64,000 nt of DNA from Wolbachia endosymbiont (group B) of Parapoynx stratiotata. GTDB taxonomy: Bacteria; Pseudomonadota; Alphaproteobacteria; Rickettsiales; Anaplasmataceae. Positions within the stretch are counted from its first letter, which is position 1. Each line of letters begins with the position of its first letter. The notes beneath the pieces were generated by a model. It saw only the letters and a list, made by a program, of their open reading frames with translations, made no database searches and was not told the DNA's origin. Of this stretch, positions 1 to 10,423 are shown piece after piece. The translations under genes and the position numbers were made by a program. Location of the stretch: NCBI RefSeq assembly GCF_947250635.1, contig NZ_OX366335.1, positions 62,001 through 126,000 on the forward strand, in the 5' to 3' direction.

Positions 1-1071
1 CTTTTTACGTGCTTCATTACCGCTATACATTGCACCTATCTGGGGAACGGTTACATGGCTTTCATCAACAAATAAAATTACATCTTTAGGTAAATACTCA
101 AACAATGTAGGCGGTGGATCTCCGGCTTTCATTCCGTAAAGATAACGCGAATAATTTTCAATACCTTTACACACTCCCGTTGCCATCATCATTTCAATAT
201 CAAAATTAGTACGCTGCTCAAGGCGTTTTGCTTCAACAATTTTGTTCTGTGAATAGTAATAATCCAGGCGTTCATGTAGTTCTTTTTTAATCAGTTGAAC
301 TGCTTGCAAAAGAGTCTCACGTGATGTAGTGTAATAGCTATTTGGAAAAATGGTGACTGTATCTATGCGTCTGATAATATTGCCGTTCATGGCATCAATC
401 TCAGAAATTTCCTCTATTTCATCACCAAACAATGATAAACGCCAAGCTTTATTTTCATAATAGGCAGGAAATATATCAATAATATCGCCGCGCACTCTGA
501 AATATCCTCGCTCAAATCTGACATCAGAACGTTTATATTGGAGATTAACTAAATTATTCAGAAAGTCATTAACATGAATCTTATCTCCAGCACTTAAAGT
601 CAAGGTCATGCTGAGATAGCTCTCAGGCGAACCAAGACCATATATACAAGAAACACTCGCAACTACAATCGTGTCCCTACGCTCCAAAAGAGAGCATATA
701 GCAGAATAGCGTAGCATATCAATTCTTTCATTTATTAAAGAGTCTTTTTCAATATAAGTGTCTGTTTGTGGCGAATAAGCCTCAGGCTGATAATAATCAT
801 AATAAGAAATGAAGTATCCAACAGCATTGTGAGGGAAAAATCCTCTCATCTCCTCGTAAAGCTGCGCCGCTAAAGTTTTATTATGTGCCATAATTAATGC
901 AGGCCTGTTTGTTCTTGCAATAACATTTGCCATAGTGAAGGTTTTTCCAGAGCCAGTAACTCCAAGCAAAACCTGATCTCTTTTATTACTATTTAACCCT
1001 GCAACTAAGTTGTCTATTGCCTGTGGTTGATCTCCAGCTGGCTGAAAATGTGTAATTATTTGAAATTCCAT
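1..1071 (-). CDS. uvrB: UvrB, excinuclease ABC subunit B (partial, N-terminal 357 residues)
   Basis: Damage-recognition helicase-like subunit of the UvrABC nucleotide excision repair complex, cytoplasmic. The reverse strand reads without interruption from an ATG at 1071 to the window edge. The N-terminus has the family's opening and a Walker A motif GVTGSGKT at residues 37-44. The Tyr-rich beta-hairpin that clamps damaged DNA ([12 protein letters not shown]) follows near residue 90, and the VDESHV segment is close to the edge. The family is about 650 residues long, so the C-terminal half (helicase motifs V-VI and the UvrC-binding UVR motif) lies outside the window. Truncation is due to the window, not decay. 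Confidence 0.96.
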   Translation of the reverse strand, partial: MEFQIITHFQPAGDQPQAIDNLVAGLNSNKRDQVLLGVTGSGKTFTMANVIARTNRPALIMAHNKTLAAQLYEEMRGFFPHNAVGYFISYYDYYQPEAYSPQTDTYIEKDSLINERIDMLRYSAICSLLERRDTIVVASVSCIYGLGSPESYLSMTLTLSAGDKIHVNDFLNNLVNLQYKRSDVRFERGYFRVRGDIIDIFPAYYENKAWRLSLFGDEIEEISEIDAMNGNIIRRIDTVTIFPNSYYTTSRETLLQAVQLIKKELHERLDYYYSQNKIVEAKRLEQRTNFDIEMMMATGVCKGIENYSRYLYGMKAGDPPPTLFEYLPKDVILFVDESHVTVPQIGAMYSGNEARKK

Positions 1072-1156
1072 ACCTTTATATTTTCATAATGTATTTATTA
1101 CTATACAATACATTTGCTAGTGTAAATAAGGTATGAAAGAATGAACATAAAAAACT

Positions 1157-1921
1157 CTATTTTTTCTTTTTATAGAGCCTGCTCCAAATCCTGTTGTTGG
1201 TTAATACAAAAAACACCGTCAAAATTATAAAGTATGTCACTATTTTTAACCCAAGTTTATGTCGGCGTTCCATTTCTGGCTCTGCTGCCCATTGTAAGAA
1301 ATTTACCACATCATATGACATACTTTCAACTGTAGCTTGCCTTGCACCATCATATTCTACCATTCCTTCAGATAATGGTGGTGCCATAGCTAACCTGCCT
1401 GTTGAAAAATATGGATTAAAATATAAACCGTTCTCATCATGTTCACCGTTTTGATAACCAATTAGTAGTGAATAGACATAATTTGCACCATCATGTCTTG
1501 CTTTGACAATTAATGATAAGTCCGGTGGAATTGCTCCATTGTTGCTTGCTGCAGCTGCTTCTTTTGTATCAAAAGGTGCAATAAAATAATCCGAAGACAC
1601 TCCCGGCCTATCAAACATTTCACCCAAATCATTCGGACCATCTTTAACTTGGTAAGAGGCTGCAATTTGTTTTACATCCTCTTCAGAAAAACCAACATCT
1701 TGCAAATTACGAAACGCTATTCTATTCATTGAATGGCAAGCAGCACAGACTTCCTTGTATACTTTATAGCCACGCTGAATTGACTCTCTATCGAAAGATC
1801 CAGTAATTCCATCAAAACTCCAGTCGATTTTCTTATTTGGTAAAGGTTTAAACTCCTCTGCAGATAGAGAATTAGCGAAAAATAATACACAAAACACAGC
1901 AACTTTAACCAATAGCATCAC
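1157..1921 (-). CDS. petC: Cytochrome c1, bc1 complex subunit
   Basis: Haem-c subunit of ubiquinol-cytochrome c reductase (complex III), passing electrons from the Rieske protein to cytochrome c on the periplasmic side of the inner membrane. Residues 1-21 look like a signal peptide (cleavage after NSLSA). The haem attachment site CAACH is at residues 59-63 and the likely axial Met is M179 in AMAPPL. A single C-terminal transmembrane anchor spans about residues 226-241 and is followed by a Lys-rich tail. The length of 254 is normal. The start overlaps the stop of petB by 4 nt (ATGA type), so the two genes are co-transcribed and probably translationally coupled. Confidence 0.96.
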   Translation of the reverse strand: MMLLVKVAVFCVLFFANSLSAEEFKPLPNKKIDWSFDGITGSFDRESIQRGYKVYKEVCAACHSMNRIAFRNLQDVGFSEEDVKQIAASYQVKDGPNDLGEMFDRPGVSSDYFIAPFDTKEAAAASNNGAIPPDLSLIVKARHDGANYVYSLLIGYQNGEHDENGLYFNPYFSTGRLAMAPPLSEGMVEYDGARQATVESMSYDVVNFLQWAAEPEMERRHKLGLKIVTYFIILTVFFVLTNNRIWSRLYKKKK

Positions 1922-3144
1922 TTCATCTCCGGCACGGAATCGCTTATTGTTTTTGGTAATTTTTTTGGTTTCTCATACTTACTAAGTAAAGGTAAAATTA
2001 TCACAAAATATGAAAAATAATAAAGAGTTGAAAGCCTACTTAAAGTAATGTAAGGCTCCTTAACTTCTTGTCCCCCAAGCCAGGCAAGAAATGCAAAATT
2101 TATTGCAAAAACCCAAAAAAATTTCTTAAATAATGGACGGTAGGAACCACTTTTAACCTTTGATTTATCGAGCCAAGGCAAAAGAAACCACACTAAAATA
2201 GATCCAAACATGGTAAGTACACCAATAAGTTTATTTGGAATTGAACGCAGCATCGCATAAAAAGGTAAGAAATACCACTCTGGCACTATATGTACTGGAG
2301 TTACCATAGGATCAGCCTCTATATAATTATCAGGATGCCCAAGATAATTAGGGGCATAAAAAACAAATGCAAATAAAATTATAAAAAATAAACCAAAAGT
2401 TATGGAGTCCTTTGCTATATAGTAAGGATAAAAAGGAATGGTATCCTTATCTGACCTGACTTCTATTCCACTTGGATTATTAGAGCCAAACCTATGCAGA
2501 GCAACAACATGCAACATAGCTAAAGCGATAATAATGAAAGGCATAAGATAATGCAGCGCAAAAAAACGATTGAGCGTTGGATTATCAACAGAGAAACTTC
2601 CCCATAGCCATATAACTATTTTATCACCAATTAAAGGTATAGCCGAGAATAAATTAGTTATAACTGTTGCACCCCAAAAACTCATTTGTCCCCATGGAAG
2701 AACATATCCCATAAAGGCAGTTGCCATCATTGCAAAAAATATAAATATGCCAATAAACCATACCATTTCTCGCGGTCTCTTATAAGATCCGTAATATAAT
2801 CCACGCATGATATGAACATAGACCACCATAAAGAAGAGCGACGCCCCAACAGCATGAGTATAACGTATCAGCCATCCATAACTTACGTCACGCATTATAC
2901 GCTCCACACTATTAAATGCATGATCAACATGCGGAGTGTAGTGCATGGCAAGAAATATACCTGTTATTATTTGTAAAATCAGCGCTATACCAGCTAAAGA
3001 ACCAAAATTCCAAGCATAATTTAAATTTTTTGGTACTTGATAAGAAGCAGTATGTTTTAGAAAAGAAAATATAGGCAGTCTATACTCTATCCAACCTAAT
3101 ATACCTTTTTCTTCTATTATTTCTTTTTTGCTATCATCTTCCAT
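1918..3144 (-). CDS. petB: Cytochrome b, bc1 complex subunit
   Basis: Membrane core of complex III, carrying two b haems and the Qo and Qi quinone sites. The haem ligand pairs are visible as H97/H111 and H198/H212, both with the usual 14-residue spacing. The Qo-site PEWY motif is at residues 288-291. About eight hydrophobic helices are spread over 408 residues, the normal length. It is followed directly by petC. In many alphaproteobacteria the Rieske gene petA precedes petB, but here the upstream neighbour is an ankyrin gene and no Rieske gene is in the window. A degraded copy of this gene's 5' part lies at 4591-4640. Confidence 0.96.
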   Translation of the reverse strand: MEDDSKKEIIEEKGILGWIEYRLPIFSFLKHTASYQVPKNLNYAWNFGSLAGIALILQIITGIFLAMHYTPHVDHAFNSVERIMRDVSYGWLIRYTHAVGASLFFMVVYVHIMRGLYYGSYKRPREMVWFIGIFIFFAMMATAFMGYVLPWGQMSFWGATVITNLFSAIPLIGDKIVIWLWGSFSVDNPTLNRFFALHYLMPFIIIALAMLHVVALHRFGSNNPSGIEVRSDKDTIPFYPYYIAKDSITFGLFFIILFAFVFYAPNYLGHPDNYIEADPMVTPVHIVPEWYFLPFYAMLRSIPNKLIGVLTMFGSILVWFLLPWLDKSKVKSGSYRPLFKKFFWVFAINFAFLAWLGGQEVKEPYITLSRLSTLYYFSYFVIILPLLSKYEKPKKLPKTISDSVPEMK

Positions 3145-3235
3145 AACTTAAAGCTTTGTCATCTTAACTCATTGTATTGTAACAATTTAACGCTAATAAA
3201 CAATAAGAAGTTTAAGTTTAAAGAGTAGATTTCAC

Positions 3236-3266
3236 AAAAACAAGCACTCAAATTTGAGTGCTTGTT
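3236..3266 (-). terminator. Rho-independent terminator of the first ankyrin gene
   Basis: The 24-bp perfect palindrome CAAGCACTCAAA/TTTGAGTGCTTG spans 3241-3264, directly after the stop codon of the ankyrin gene. On the minus strand it is followed by a T-run. A related palindrome sits at the same place after the second ankyrin gene (4655-4684). Confidence 0.8.
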
Positions 3267-4433
3267 TTAAAGGCACTTTTGATGACATACACCTTTAGAT
3301 ATTGTTGAATTGCTTAATGAACTCCGAGGACATTGATAAAGTTTTTCACAATTACTAAGTGCCGTCTCGAATTTTTTTTCTATAATGTCAAGTTCTCTTT
3401 CCTTATTTTTTTCTGCTGTCAAAGGTGAATCGTCTATTGGCCTAAAATGTTGTTTTCTTGTGAACTTACTTATTGCTAAAGAAGTTAGCAGAACTGTTCC
3501 ATTACAATCAATTTGTGAAGAACCAATAGGACTTCCAGTTAAATGTGCAACAGATTGCTGTACAGTAGGTAAAGCAGGAGCGCTGCTGAATAAGCCACTG
3601 ATGGTGGTAGTTATCCAACTAAATATACTATTAGAAGAAGGTTTTACTGCATTGCTTGCAGTGCTGCTAACTTCTTCAAAATTTTCTCTGATAAGAGTGA
3701 AGGAAGAATTCACTGTTCTACTTGCCAAGTCTGTGGTATTAATAACTTCCAATTCTATCTTGATTGCTTTGGTAGGGAATAATGAAAGATTCGCTGCACT
3801 ACTTACAGAATCTGTGGCGTCATTAGCGTCTAACCCTACCTTAACACCTGCTTTTATAGAAGTTAATTTTGCTTCACAATCATCTTCAGTAGCACTGCTC
3901 AATACATATTCTATCTCTTGAATTTTACTATTGCTATTACATCTATCTTTTCTATAACCTCCAACAACATCTAATGCTGTTTTGCCGTACTGACTTTGAA
4001 TACTAGCATCAGCACCTCTACAGAGTAGGAGTTTTACCATATCTAAATGACAATGGTTAAATGCTAAGTACAAAGGTGTAAAGCCTTTATAATTTGTAGC
4101 ATTGATGTTAGCATCACGATCAAGTAAAAACTGTGCTATTTCTAGTTTGCCATTAATAGCAGCAATGTGTAAGGGAGTACTCAAATATCGACTGCTAATA
4201 GTAGTATTAACATCAGCACCACTGTCACACAAAAACTGCAATACCTTTAAGTTACCTATGTAAGTAGCAGAATGCATAGGCTTCATACTATATTTTTCAT
4301 TATTCAAAATCTCATTTTTTATGTGTCTATGTTCTGCCTCTTCAATATATTCTTTAACTTTCTCAAAATCATCTCTGTTTATAGCAGAAAATAATTTTTT
4401 TCTCAGGCTCTCAATTATTTCTTGTCTTTCCAT
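3267..4433 (-). CDS. Ankyrin-repeat protein, copy 1 of a tandem pair
   Basis: 388-residue protein. The first half holds about three to four ankyrin repeats (motifs such as TPLHIAAINGKLEIAQFLLDR and FTPLYLAFNHCHLDMVKLLL), which usually mediate protein-protein contacts. The second half is low-complexity, rich in Ser, Thr and Ala, with a hydrophobic Trp-containing stretch (SIFSWITTTISGLFSSA) and a conserved C-terminal block with a CEKLYQ motif. The ATG at 4433 was chosen because an AGGAGG ribosome site lies 7 nt upstream; a longer open frame to 4478 lacks one. It is a paralogue of the next ankyrin gene over its whole length. A role as a host-directed effector is plausible for the family but is not shown by the sequence. 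Confidence 0.85.
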   Translation of the reverse strand: MERQEIIESLRKKLFSAINRDDFEKVKEYIEEAEHRHIKNEILNNEKYSMKPMHSATYIGNLKVLQFLCDSGADVNTTISSRYLSTPLHIAAINGKLEIAQFLLDRDANINATNYKGFTPLYLAFNHCHLDMVKLLLCRGADASIQSQYGKTALDVVGGYRKDRCNSNSKIQEIEYVLSSATEDDCEAKLTSIKAGVKVGLDANDATDSVSSAANLSLFPTKAIKIELEVINTTDLASRTVNSSFTLIRENFEEVSSTASNAVKPSSNSIFSWITTTISGLFSSAPALPTVQQSVAHLTGSPIGSSQIDCNGTVLLTSLAISKFTRKQHFRPIDDSPLTAEKNKERELDIIEKKFETALSNCEKLYQCPRSSLSNSTISKGVCHQKCL

Positions 4434-4528
4434 CAAATACCTCCTAAAAGACAACGTTCCCGGCTTTATATCACACAATTTAGTATGTGCAAGTGAAATT
4501 TACAGAGAAAAAATTTCAATAGTTAAAA

Positions 4529-4640
4529 ATTAGGTCTTCAGCAATCTATCACTTTAACTTTCGTACAAGACATGCTGAGCTTCCTTATTCAAATTTTTTT
4601 GCTCTTAATAAGAAGCAATATGCTTTAGAAAAGGAAATAA
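4529..4640. repeat. Scar of the tandem duplication: dnaJ 3' fragment joined to petB 5' fragment
   Basis: 4529-4588 matches the 3' end of the J-domain gene (5790-5860), including GTCTTCAGCAATCTATCAC, with a 9-nt deletion and scattered substitutions. 4591-4640 matches the 5' coding part of petB (3022-3072): on the minus strand it encodes FLKHIASY followed by a stop, against FLKHTASYQ in petB. The two fragments abut at about 4589. This is the order expected at the junction of a tandem duplication of a unit running petB 5' end - ankyrin gene - dnaJ 3' end. Confidence 0.8.
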
Positions 4641-4654
4641 GGGATAAGTTTTGT

Positions 4655-4684
4655 AAATAAGCACTCGAATTCGAGTGCTTATTT
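4655..4684 (-). terminator. Palindromic terminator of the second ankyrin gene
   Basis: A 30-bp perfect palindrome centred on GCACTCGAATTCGAGTGC lies just beyond the stop codon of the second ankyrin gene. It is the duplicated counterpart of the 3241-3264 hairpin. Four compensated arm differences keep the pairing perfect, which suggests the structure is under selection. Confidence 0.7.
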
Positions 4685-4692
4685 TAACTGAT

Positions 4693-5706
4693 TTAGAGGG
4701 ACTTTTGATGCATACCTTTAGGTATCGTTAAATTGCTTAATGAACTTTCAGGATGTTGATAAAGTTTTTCACACTTACTAAGTGCTGTCTCGAAGTTTTT
4801 TTCTATAGTGTTAAGCCTTCTTTCTCTAATTTCTTGTATTGTGAGAAGTGAATCTTCTAGTGGCCTTGAGTATTTTTTCTCTGTGAACTTTCTGATCATT
4901 ACATCAGTTAGTAGAGCTGTTGAATTAAAATCAACTTGTGAAGAACCAATTGGGCTACCAGCGAAGTGATCAACAGATTGCTGTGCAGAAGGTAAAGCAT
5001 GAGCACTGCTGAATAAGCTGCTGAGTGTGGCAGTGGTTACCCAACTAAATATACTATTAATAAAAGAAAAAGGTTTTACTGCACTACTTGGTTCAGGATC
5101 TGGAGTATCACCAGCTTCTAATTCTAACTTAGTATTTATTCTAGCAGAAAGTAATAGTTCTGTACAATTATTTTTATGAAATCTTAACACAGCTAAGAAT
5201 ATTTTTTTTATGTCACAGCCATCACTGCAAAGACTTTCATAACCTGGAATAACCTCAAATGCTATTTTGCCATTTGTACTTCTAATATTAATATCAATAT
5301 TATTATCAAGCAGAACTTTTGCTATATCTAATCGACACTGATAAAGTGCTAAGTGTAAAGCTGTAAAATTTTGCATTCCTTGAAAGCTAGTGTTGCCGTG
5401 AATACAATCAAATACAACTTTCTCCATATCATATGTTACAACAATGGATACGGAAGGAACAATGCACGCATCACTCACAGCATTAACACGAGCACCATTG
5501 TTAATCAAAAACTGCAATATCTTTGAGTTAGCTCTGTAAGTAGCAAAATGTATAGGTGCCATGCCATATTGCTTACCATTAATAATATCGTTTTGTACAC
5601 CTTTAATCTTTGCCTTTCTAACACATCTTTTAACTTTCTCAAAATCAAGTTTGTTTATAGCAATAAACAATTTATTCCTTAACTCTTCTATTCTGTATTT
5701 TCGCAT
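4693..5706 (-). CDS. Ankyrin-repeat protein, copy 2 of a tandem pair
   Basis: 337-residue paralogue of the preceding ankyrin protein. Ankyrin-like repeats occupy the N-terminal half (APIHFATYRANSKILQFLI, FTALHLALYQCRLDIAKVLL). The middle repeat is degenerate, reading VSIVVTYDMEKVVFDC where copy 1 has a canonical repeat. The C-terminal half repeats the Ser/Ala-rich segment, the SIFSWVTT stretch and the CEKLYQ block. The start at 5706 is supported by AGGAGG upstream (5713-5718). Its upstream region and the 3' end of the J-domain gene are shared with the sequence upstream of copy 1. The two proteins have diverged strongly in the repeats and less in the tail. Confidence 0.85.
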   Translation of the reverse strand: MRKYRIEELRNKLFIAINKLDFEKVKRCVRKAKIKGVQNDIINGKQYGMAPIHFATYRANSKILQFLINNGARVNAVSDACIVPSVSIVVTYDMEKVVFDCIHGNTSFQGMQNFTALHLALYQCRLDIAKVLLDNNIDINIRSTNGKIAFEVIPGYESLCSDGCDIKKIFLAVLRFHKNNCTELLLSARINTKLELEAGDTPDPEPSSAVKPFSFINSIFSWVTTATLSSLFSSAHALPSAQQSVDHFAGSPIGSSQVDFNSTALLTDVMIRKFTEKKYSRPLEDSLLTIQEIRERRLNTIEKNFETALSKCEKLYQHPESSLSNLTIPKGMHQKSL

Positions 5707-5797
5707 CAAATACCTCCTATAAGACAACGCCCTTGGCTTTGTATCACATGATTTAGTATTTACAAGTAAAATTTACAGAGAAAACAATAGTTAAAAA

Positions 5798-6157
5798 TTA
5801 GGTCTTTAGCAATCTATCACGTGCTGCGTTTAACTTTTGTGCAAAATATTCCGAGCCTCCCTTGTCTGGATGGACCAGTTTCATTAAATTTTGGTATGCC
5901 TTATTGATTTCATTTTGGCTTGCCTCGGAATTCAGCCCCAGTATTTTTAATGCTTCATCTTTGGACATATTATCACCAGTGTAATTTTTGGTGTAACTTT
6001 TACTGCTGTTAAATTCGTTCAAAAACTTACTTAATATAGAGTTCATCATAAAACTTATGTTATTTCTCTTTGCCAAAAAGAGAAAAAATACAACAACGCT
6101 AGGTAAAACAAACGTGATTATTGTGAATATCAAAAAAAGGAAGAAGATGAATGACAT
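5798..6157 (-). CDS. Membrane-anchored J-domain protein
   Basis: 119-residue protein with an N-terminal hydrophobic segment (about residues 2-28) and a C-terminal J domain (about 65-119) containing the HPD tripeptide in KLVHPDKGG. The J domain stimulates the ATPase of an Hsp70 such as DnaK. The layout of membrane anchor plus C-terminal J domain resembles mitochondrial Pam18/Tim14 and its alphaproteobacterial relatives. It lacks the zinc-finger and substrate-binding parts of full DnaJ. Its 3' end is the source of the fragment at 4529-4588. Confidence 0.88.
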   Translation of the reverse strand: MSFIFFLFLIFTIITFVLPSVVVFFLFLAKRNNISFMMNSILSKFLNEFNSSKSYTKNYTGDNMSKDEALKILGLNSEASQNEINKAYQNLMKLVHPDKGGSEYFAQKLNAARDRLLKT

Positions 6158-6206
6158 GTATATTTTTTTATCATTTTATGATTAAATAGTAACAATTATA
6201 ATTGTC

Positions 6207-6791
6207 ATGGTAAATAACATGTTTATCCAGATTGAAGAAACACCAAACCCAAACACGCTGAAATTTCTTCCTGGTTTTGAAATTCTGAGCGAAGGAGAAA
6301 CAGCTGATTTTTCAAATGCAGATGAAATAAAGAACTCCAAACTAGCAGTAAATCTTTTTCAAATAGAACATGTTGTAAGAGTATTTTTTGGTCATGATTT
6401 TATTTCGGTAACAAAATCAGATAGAATGAATTGGGATATAGTAAAGGTGGAAATTTTAACTACAATTATGGATCACTTTACTTCTGGTGGAAAAGCATTT
6501 GATAAAGAAGGAGTAAGTGATAATAAAATGCTAGAGGAAGAATTCTTTAATGAAAATGATATAGAAATTGTAAATAGAATAAAAGAATTGATGGAAAGTT
6601 ATATTAAACCTGCAGTTGCTCAAGATGGTGGTGATATCAAATTTCGTGGCTATAAAGACGGGATAGTTTATGTTGAGTTACAAGGAGCTTGCTCCGGATG
6701 CCCAAGTGCTGCAATTACTTTAAAGCAAGGAGTGCAGAATATGCTAAGCTATCACATACCAGAAGTTTCAGGTATAGAGACTATGCTATGA
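6207..6791 (+). CDS. Nfu-type iron-sulfur cluster scaffold/carrier
   Basis: Carries Fe-S clusters to target enzymes. It has the Nfu N-terminal domain ([17 protein letters not shown], residues 7-23) and a C-terminal NifU domain with the cluster-binding CSGC at residues 162-165. This two-domain layout is that of mitochondrial NFU1 and its alphaproteobacterial homologues. Translation may begin at M1 or at M5 (6219), since [10 protein letters not shown] is the usual opening. The stop overlaps the hisS start (ATGA), so the pair is coupled. Confidence 0.93.
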   Translation: MVNNMFIQIEETPNPNTLKFLPGFEILSEGETADFSNADEIKNSKLAVNLFQIEHVVRVFFGHDFISVTKSDRMNWDIVKVEILTTIMDHFTSGGKAFDKEGVSDNKMLEEEFFNENDIEIVNRIKELMESYIKPAVAQDGGDIKFRGYKDGIVYVELQGACSGCPSAAITLKQGVQNMLSYHIPEVSGIETML

Positions 6792-8011
6792 CTAATCAAA
6801 CAGTTAGAGGAACGAAAGATCTCCTGTTTGATGAATGGTATAAATCTAAATACATAGAGCAAACAGCAAATAGAATCTCAAGTTTATACGGCTTTTTGCC
6901 TGCTCAAACTCCGATATTTGAATATACGGAAGTTTTCACAAAGACTTTAGGTGATAGCTCAGACATCATCACTAAAGAGATGTACACCTTTAATGATAAA
7001 GGGGGAAAGAGCATAACTCTGCGTCCTGAGTTCACTGCAGCTATTGTTAGGTTACTCATTGAAAAAAAACTGCAAACGCCGATAAAATTATTTTCAATAG
7101 GGCCTGCATTTCGCTATGAAAGACCGCAAAAGGGAAGACAAAGGCAATTTCATCAGATAAATTTTGAGGTTTTTGGCATAGAAGATCCAAAAGCTGATAT
7201 TGAATTGATATCACTCGCTCAGCACTTACTAACTGAATTTGGCATCAATAAAAATGTAAAGCTGGAAATCAACTCTCTGGGTGATAGTGAAACAACAAGT
7301 AAGTATAGAGAAGCTTTGATATCGTATTTAAAAAAGTTTCAAAATGACCTATCAGAAGATAGTCAAAATAGATTGATTAAAAACCCACTCAGAGTATTAG
7401 ACTCTAAGGATAAGACAGATAAAGAAATAATCTCTGACGCACCAAAAATCAGTGATTATTATACAAAAGAATCTTCATATTTCTTTGACCAGGTGTTAAA
7501 TGGACTCCAAGCTCTTGGCATACCTTACACTGTAAATAGCAAATTAGTTCGAGGTCTAGACTATTATTGTCACACAGTATTTGAATTTGTCACAGAAGAT
7601 TTAGGTGCACAAGGAGCAGTTTTTGCCGGTGGAAGATACGATAATCTAGTATCTTCAGTAGGTGGAAAACACACTCCAGCAATAGGATTTGCAGGGGGGA
7701 TTGAGCGTATAATGGAATTAATCAACTATGCTGAAAAAAAAGAGAGGCCTATTTATATAATTCCAATCGGTGGAGAAGCTGAAGAACATGCTATAACACT
7801 TGCAAGTGAATTACGCAGAAATGGTTTATATGTGATTTACGAATATAGTGGAACTCTAAAAACCCGAATGAAAAAAGCAAATCAAGCAAATGCAAAAGTT
7901 GTATTAATCTTTGGTGATGAAGAGCTAAGCAGTAAAACTTTAAAAATTAAAAATATGGACACGGGTGAAGAAAAAATGATTGCTCGCGATAAAACCGTAG
8001 AAAATATCTAA
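6788..8011 (+). CDS. hisS: Histidyl-tRNA synthetase
   Basis: Class II aminoacyl-tRNA synthetase charging tRNA-His. Motif 2 is visible in [19 protein letters not shown] and the His-specific signature in [15 protein letters not shown]. The C-terminal anticodon-binding domain begins with [11 protein letters not shown]. The ATG at 6788 is chosen because it overlaps the nfu stop and gives the standard opening [13 protein letters not shown]; the frame is open further upstream only inside nfu. The length of 407 is typical. Its 3' end overlaps surE on the opposite strand by 4 nt. Confidence 0.96.
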   Translation: MTNQTVRGTKDLLFDEWYKSKYIEQTANRISSLYGFLPAQTPIFEYTEVFTKTLGDSSDIITKEMYTFNDKGGKSITLRPEFTAAIVRLLIEKKLQTPIKLFSIGPAFRYERPQKGRQRQFHQINFEVFGIEDPKADIELISLAQHLLTEFGINKNVKLEINSLGDSETTSKYREALISYLKKFQNDLSEDSQNRLIKNPLRVLDSKDKTDKEIISDAPKISDYYTKESSYFFDQVLNGLQALGIPYTVNSKLVRGLDYYCHTVFEFVTEDLGAQGAVFAGGRYDNLVSSVGGKHTPAIGFAGGIERIMELINYAEKKERPIYIIPIGGEAEEHAITLASELRRNGLYVIYEYSGTLKTRMKKANQANAKVVLIFGDEELSSKTLKIKNMDTGEEKMIARDKTVENI

Positions 8012-8778
8012 TCAGAAGCAATAGGAGTGTTAGCTATAGAAGAAAATTCCTCTGCACAAGAATTTTTCATAGCATTTAATATATCATAATCTGTAAAATC
8101 TAATTTTATCGGTGTAATAGTAATAAAACCTCCTTTTATTTTATCTACACTACCACTGCCTGAGTGTTCCCGAGACCAATTTAAGCTCAAAGAACCATTT
8201 AAGTTTTCAGTAAAAGTTAAATCACCATCAATGTTATATTCACCTTGTTCAGCAAATTCGACCCCTTTCACTTTTTCTGTAGCAGGAAAATTTATACTCA
8301 TCACTATATCTTTAGGCCAACCAACTTTCATTAGCTTGCTGATAACCTTTGGTGCAAAAACTTTTGTATTGTTCCAGTCTATTTTATCATGATAAACTTG
8401 GCTCAGCGCAATAGAAGGTATCGATCTTGCAGCACCTTCCATTGCAGCACCGATTGTGCCTGAATAACAAATATCATCTCCGACATTTGATCCAATATTT
8501 ACTCCAGATAATATTAAGTCTGGTTTCTTATTCATAATTTTATTTAACGCGATAATAACACAATCTGCGGGAGTACCAGACACACTAAACTCCCTTTCAC
8601 TATGTTGGTTTATTCTAATAGATTGTTTCACTGGGTAATCAAGAGATCTTGCAGATCCACTCCTATCAGCATCTGGCGCCACTATCCATACTTCCGATGC
8701 AAAATTGTGTGCAATTTCTTTAAGTAGTCTTATTCCTTCACTTTCAAAACCATCATCATTTGTTATCAATATTATCAT
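8008..8778 (-). CDS. surE: 5'/3'-nucleotidase SurE
   Basis: Metal-dependent phosphatase acting on nucleoside monophosphates. The metal-binding TNDDG is at residues 6-10, followed by the conserved SGTPADCV and [12 protein letters not shown] motifs and a GTIGAAMEG loop. The length of 256 is normal. It converges with hisS and is the only gene in its transcription unit visible here. Confidence 0.95.
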   Translation of the reverse strand: MIILITNDDGFESEGIRLLKEIAHNFASEVWIVAPDADRSGSARSLDYPVKQSIRINQHSEREFSVSGTPADCVIIALNKIMNKKPDLILSGVNIGSNVGDDICYSGTIGAAMEGAARSIPSIALSQVYHDKIDWNNTKVFAPKVISKLMKVGWPKDIVMSINFPATEKVKGVEFAEQGEYNIDGDLTFTENLNGSLSLNWSREHSGSGSVDKIKGGFITITPIKLDFTDYDILNAMKNSCAEEFSSIANTPIASD

Positions 8779-8980
8779 ATGTAATACTCACCTATCAAAG
8801 TATACTAATGAGGTTTGAAGTTTCTTTTCATAACCATAACAAAGAACCTGCTATAAATCAATAAGGAAAAATTAGAAGACGGCCAGATTGCCATCGTTTA
8901 GTTTGCTGTGAGTTAACTGTAAATACCAATTTTAGCTTCACGCCTAACTCACAATCAAAGCTTAGGCAAGTCTCAGAGCT

Positions 8981-10423
8981 CTAAGCAGCAGAGAATCTTG
9001 TATGCCCTGCAAAAAATGCTTTCATCTTTTCAAGATAAGTAGATGGTTCTGCAGGAACTTCTATCTCGTCTATCTTATAAGATATTGCTACATCTATGAC
9101 TTCATCTGTTATTAATTCTCTCAGCCTTTGTTTTATTTGCCCTCTTCGAATATGTTCTCCATAGTCATTATAAAACTTCACATATAATTCTTTAAACACA
9201 AATTCTTTTATAGCATCTCTCATATAAGAAATTCCTTCCTTTACTTCATCATTTGCATTGCTCAAATTCACTCCAGAATTTGGCGAATATAAGTCGTCAA
9301 ACTTTTCTTTTAAAATCTTTATTTTAAAGTAGTGCTTATCTACAGATCTCTCAAGAAATCTTTTAGTAGCATTACCGGCCAATTCTCCTATTATCTGAGG
9401 CTCTAGTTGAGCTGCAAAATTATTTTCTGCTTCAAGGCCACTTAATGCATAAACGATACGATTAAGCATTCCAGGGCCACACTGGCGATTACTTTCCTCA
9501 AAACGAACCAGCAATATGGATTTCAACAGCTCTACATCTGCATTTTGCTTTCTTGCTGCAATTAAAACTAAATTTGTAGCCTGTGTTAATGTCAGTCCGG
9601 TTTTGGAATCTACCCACCTTACCCATTCTCCTTCTCTATAATTATCTACCTTCAAATAAGGCGCTATCAGTTCTTTCTGCTGATTTGTCAAACCGCCTAT
9701 ATAGTTTTTAAACTCTTCATCCAGCTCATTTGACGGAGTCCCATGTTCTTCCTTTAATTTTTTGGCACACTCAATAACACTTTGCTCAAAACTTCTAGTA
9801 TGAACATTCTGATTACCAGTGCCTACATCACTTACATTAAACAAGAAGCTAAGTTGCTGTACATTCAAACCCAAAGGTGAGAAAAGCTTTATCAATGGAT
9901 ACTTTATTAATTCGAGAAGCGCTACTGGAGCTAGTAATACATAATTTAACAATAATAAACCGAAATTGAATATAAAAAATCTACGTAGAGCTGATACCTT
10001 TGATGCAATGTACAAAAATGGAAGCTGTAGGTAATATATTAGATGTATATTAAAGAATAAGATTTTGTCCTTTAATTTTATTGTTGGATCTTTGTAAACC
10101 TCAAACAACATGCTATTACTATCAATGTTGTCGTTTTTAAATGAGTTATAGTTGTTTATGATTTTGTCTTGTAAAGGAAGGAGCATTTTATTCAAACAAA
10201 TAAATGCAGCGATAACAATAAAACCTGTAGCAAAAAATGCTAGTACAGGGCTAGAGGTACTTGTAGATAAGTAGGTGTAAAGATTACTAATTAAATCATT
10301 ACAAGGGCGAACTAGAATTGGATCAAGGATATAGTTAATAAGAAGACTTAAATAATAATAAATGGCAAGTGATAATAAAATAAAAGCACAAGTAATCAGG
10401 AGTTTTTTTAACCTTGGATTCAT
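8981..10423 (-). CDS. Membrane protein of unknown function (480 aa)
   Basis: I do not recognise this protein. Four hydrophobic segments are visible at about residues 8-30, 58-78, 120-142 and 148-172. They are followed by a soluble C-terminal region of about 300 residues. That region contains the motif CGPGMLNRI at 315-323, preceded by a helical stretch starting GLTLTQATNLVLIAARKQN, and ends in a predicted helical tail. The layout (N-terminal membrane anchor, large cytosolic or lumenal domain) fits a membrane-tethered regulator or an effector, but neither is shown. It is transcribed divergently from the downstream permease genes; 8779-8980 has no gene that I can support. Confidence 0.7.
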   Translation of the reverse strand: MNPRLKKLLITCAFILLSLAIYYYLSLLINYILDPILVRPCNDLISNLYTYLSTSTSSPVLAFFATGFIVIAAFICLNKMLLPLQDKIINNYNSFKNDNIDSNSMLFEVYKDPTIKLKDKILFFNIHLIYYLQLPFLYIASKVSALRRFFIFNFGLLLLNYVLLAPVALLELIKYPLIKLFSPLGLNVQQLSFLFNVSDVGTGNQNVHTRSFEQSVIECAKKLKEEHGTPSNELDEEFKNYIGGLTNQQKELIAPYLKVDNYREGEWVRWVDSKTGLTLTQATNLVLIAARKQNADVELLKSILLVRFEESNRQCGPGMLNRIVYALSGLEAENNFAAQLEPQIIGELAGNATKRFLERSVDKHYFKIKILKEKFDDLYSPNSGVNLSNANDEVKEGISYMRDAIKEFVFKELYVKFYNDYGEHIRRGQIKQRLRELITDEVIDVAISYKIDEIEVPAEPSTYLEKMKAFFAGHTRFSAA

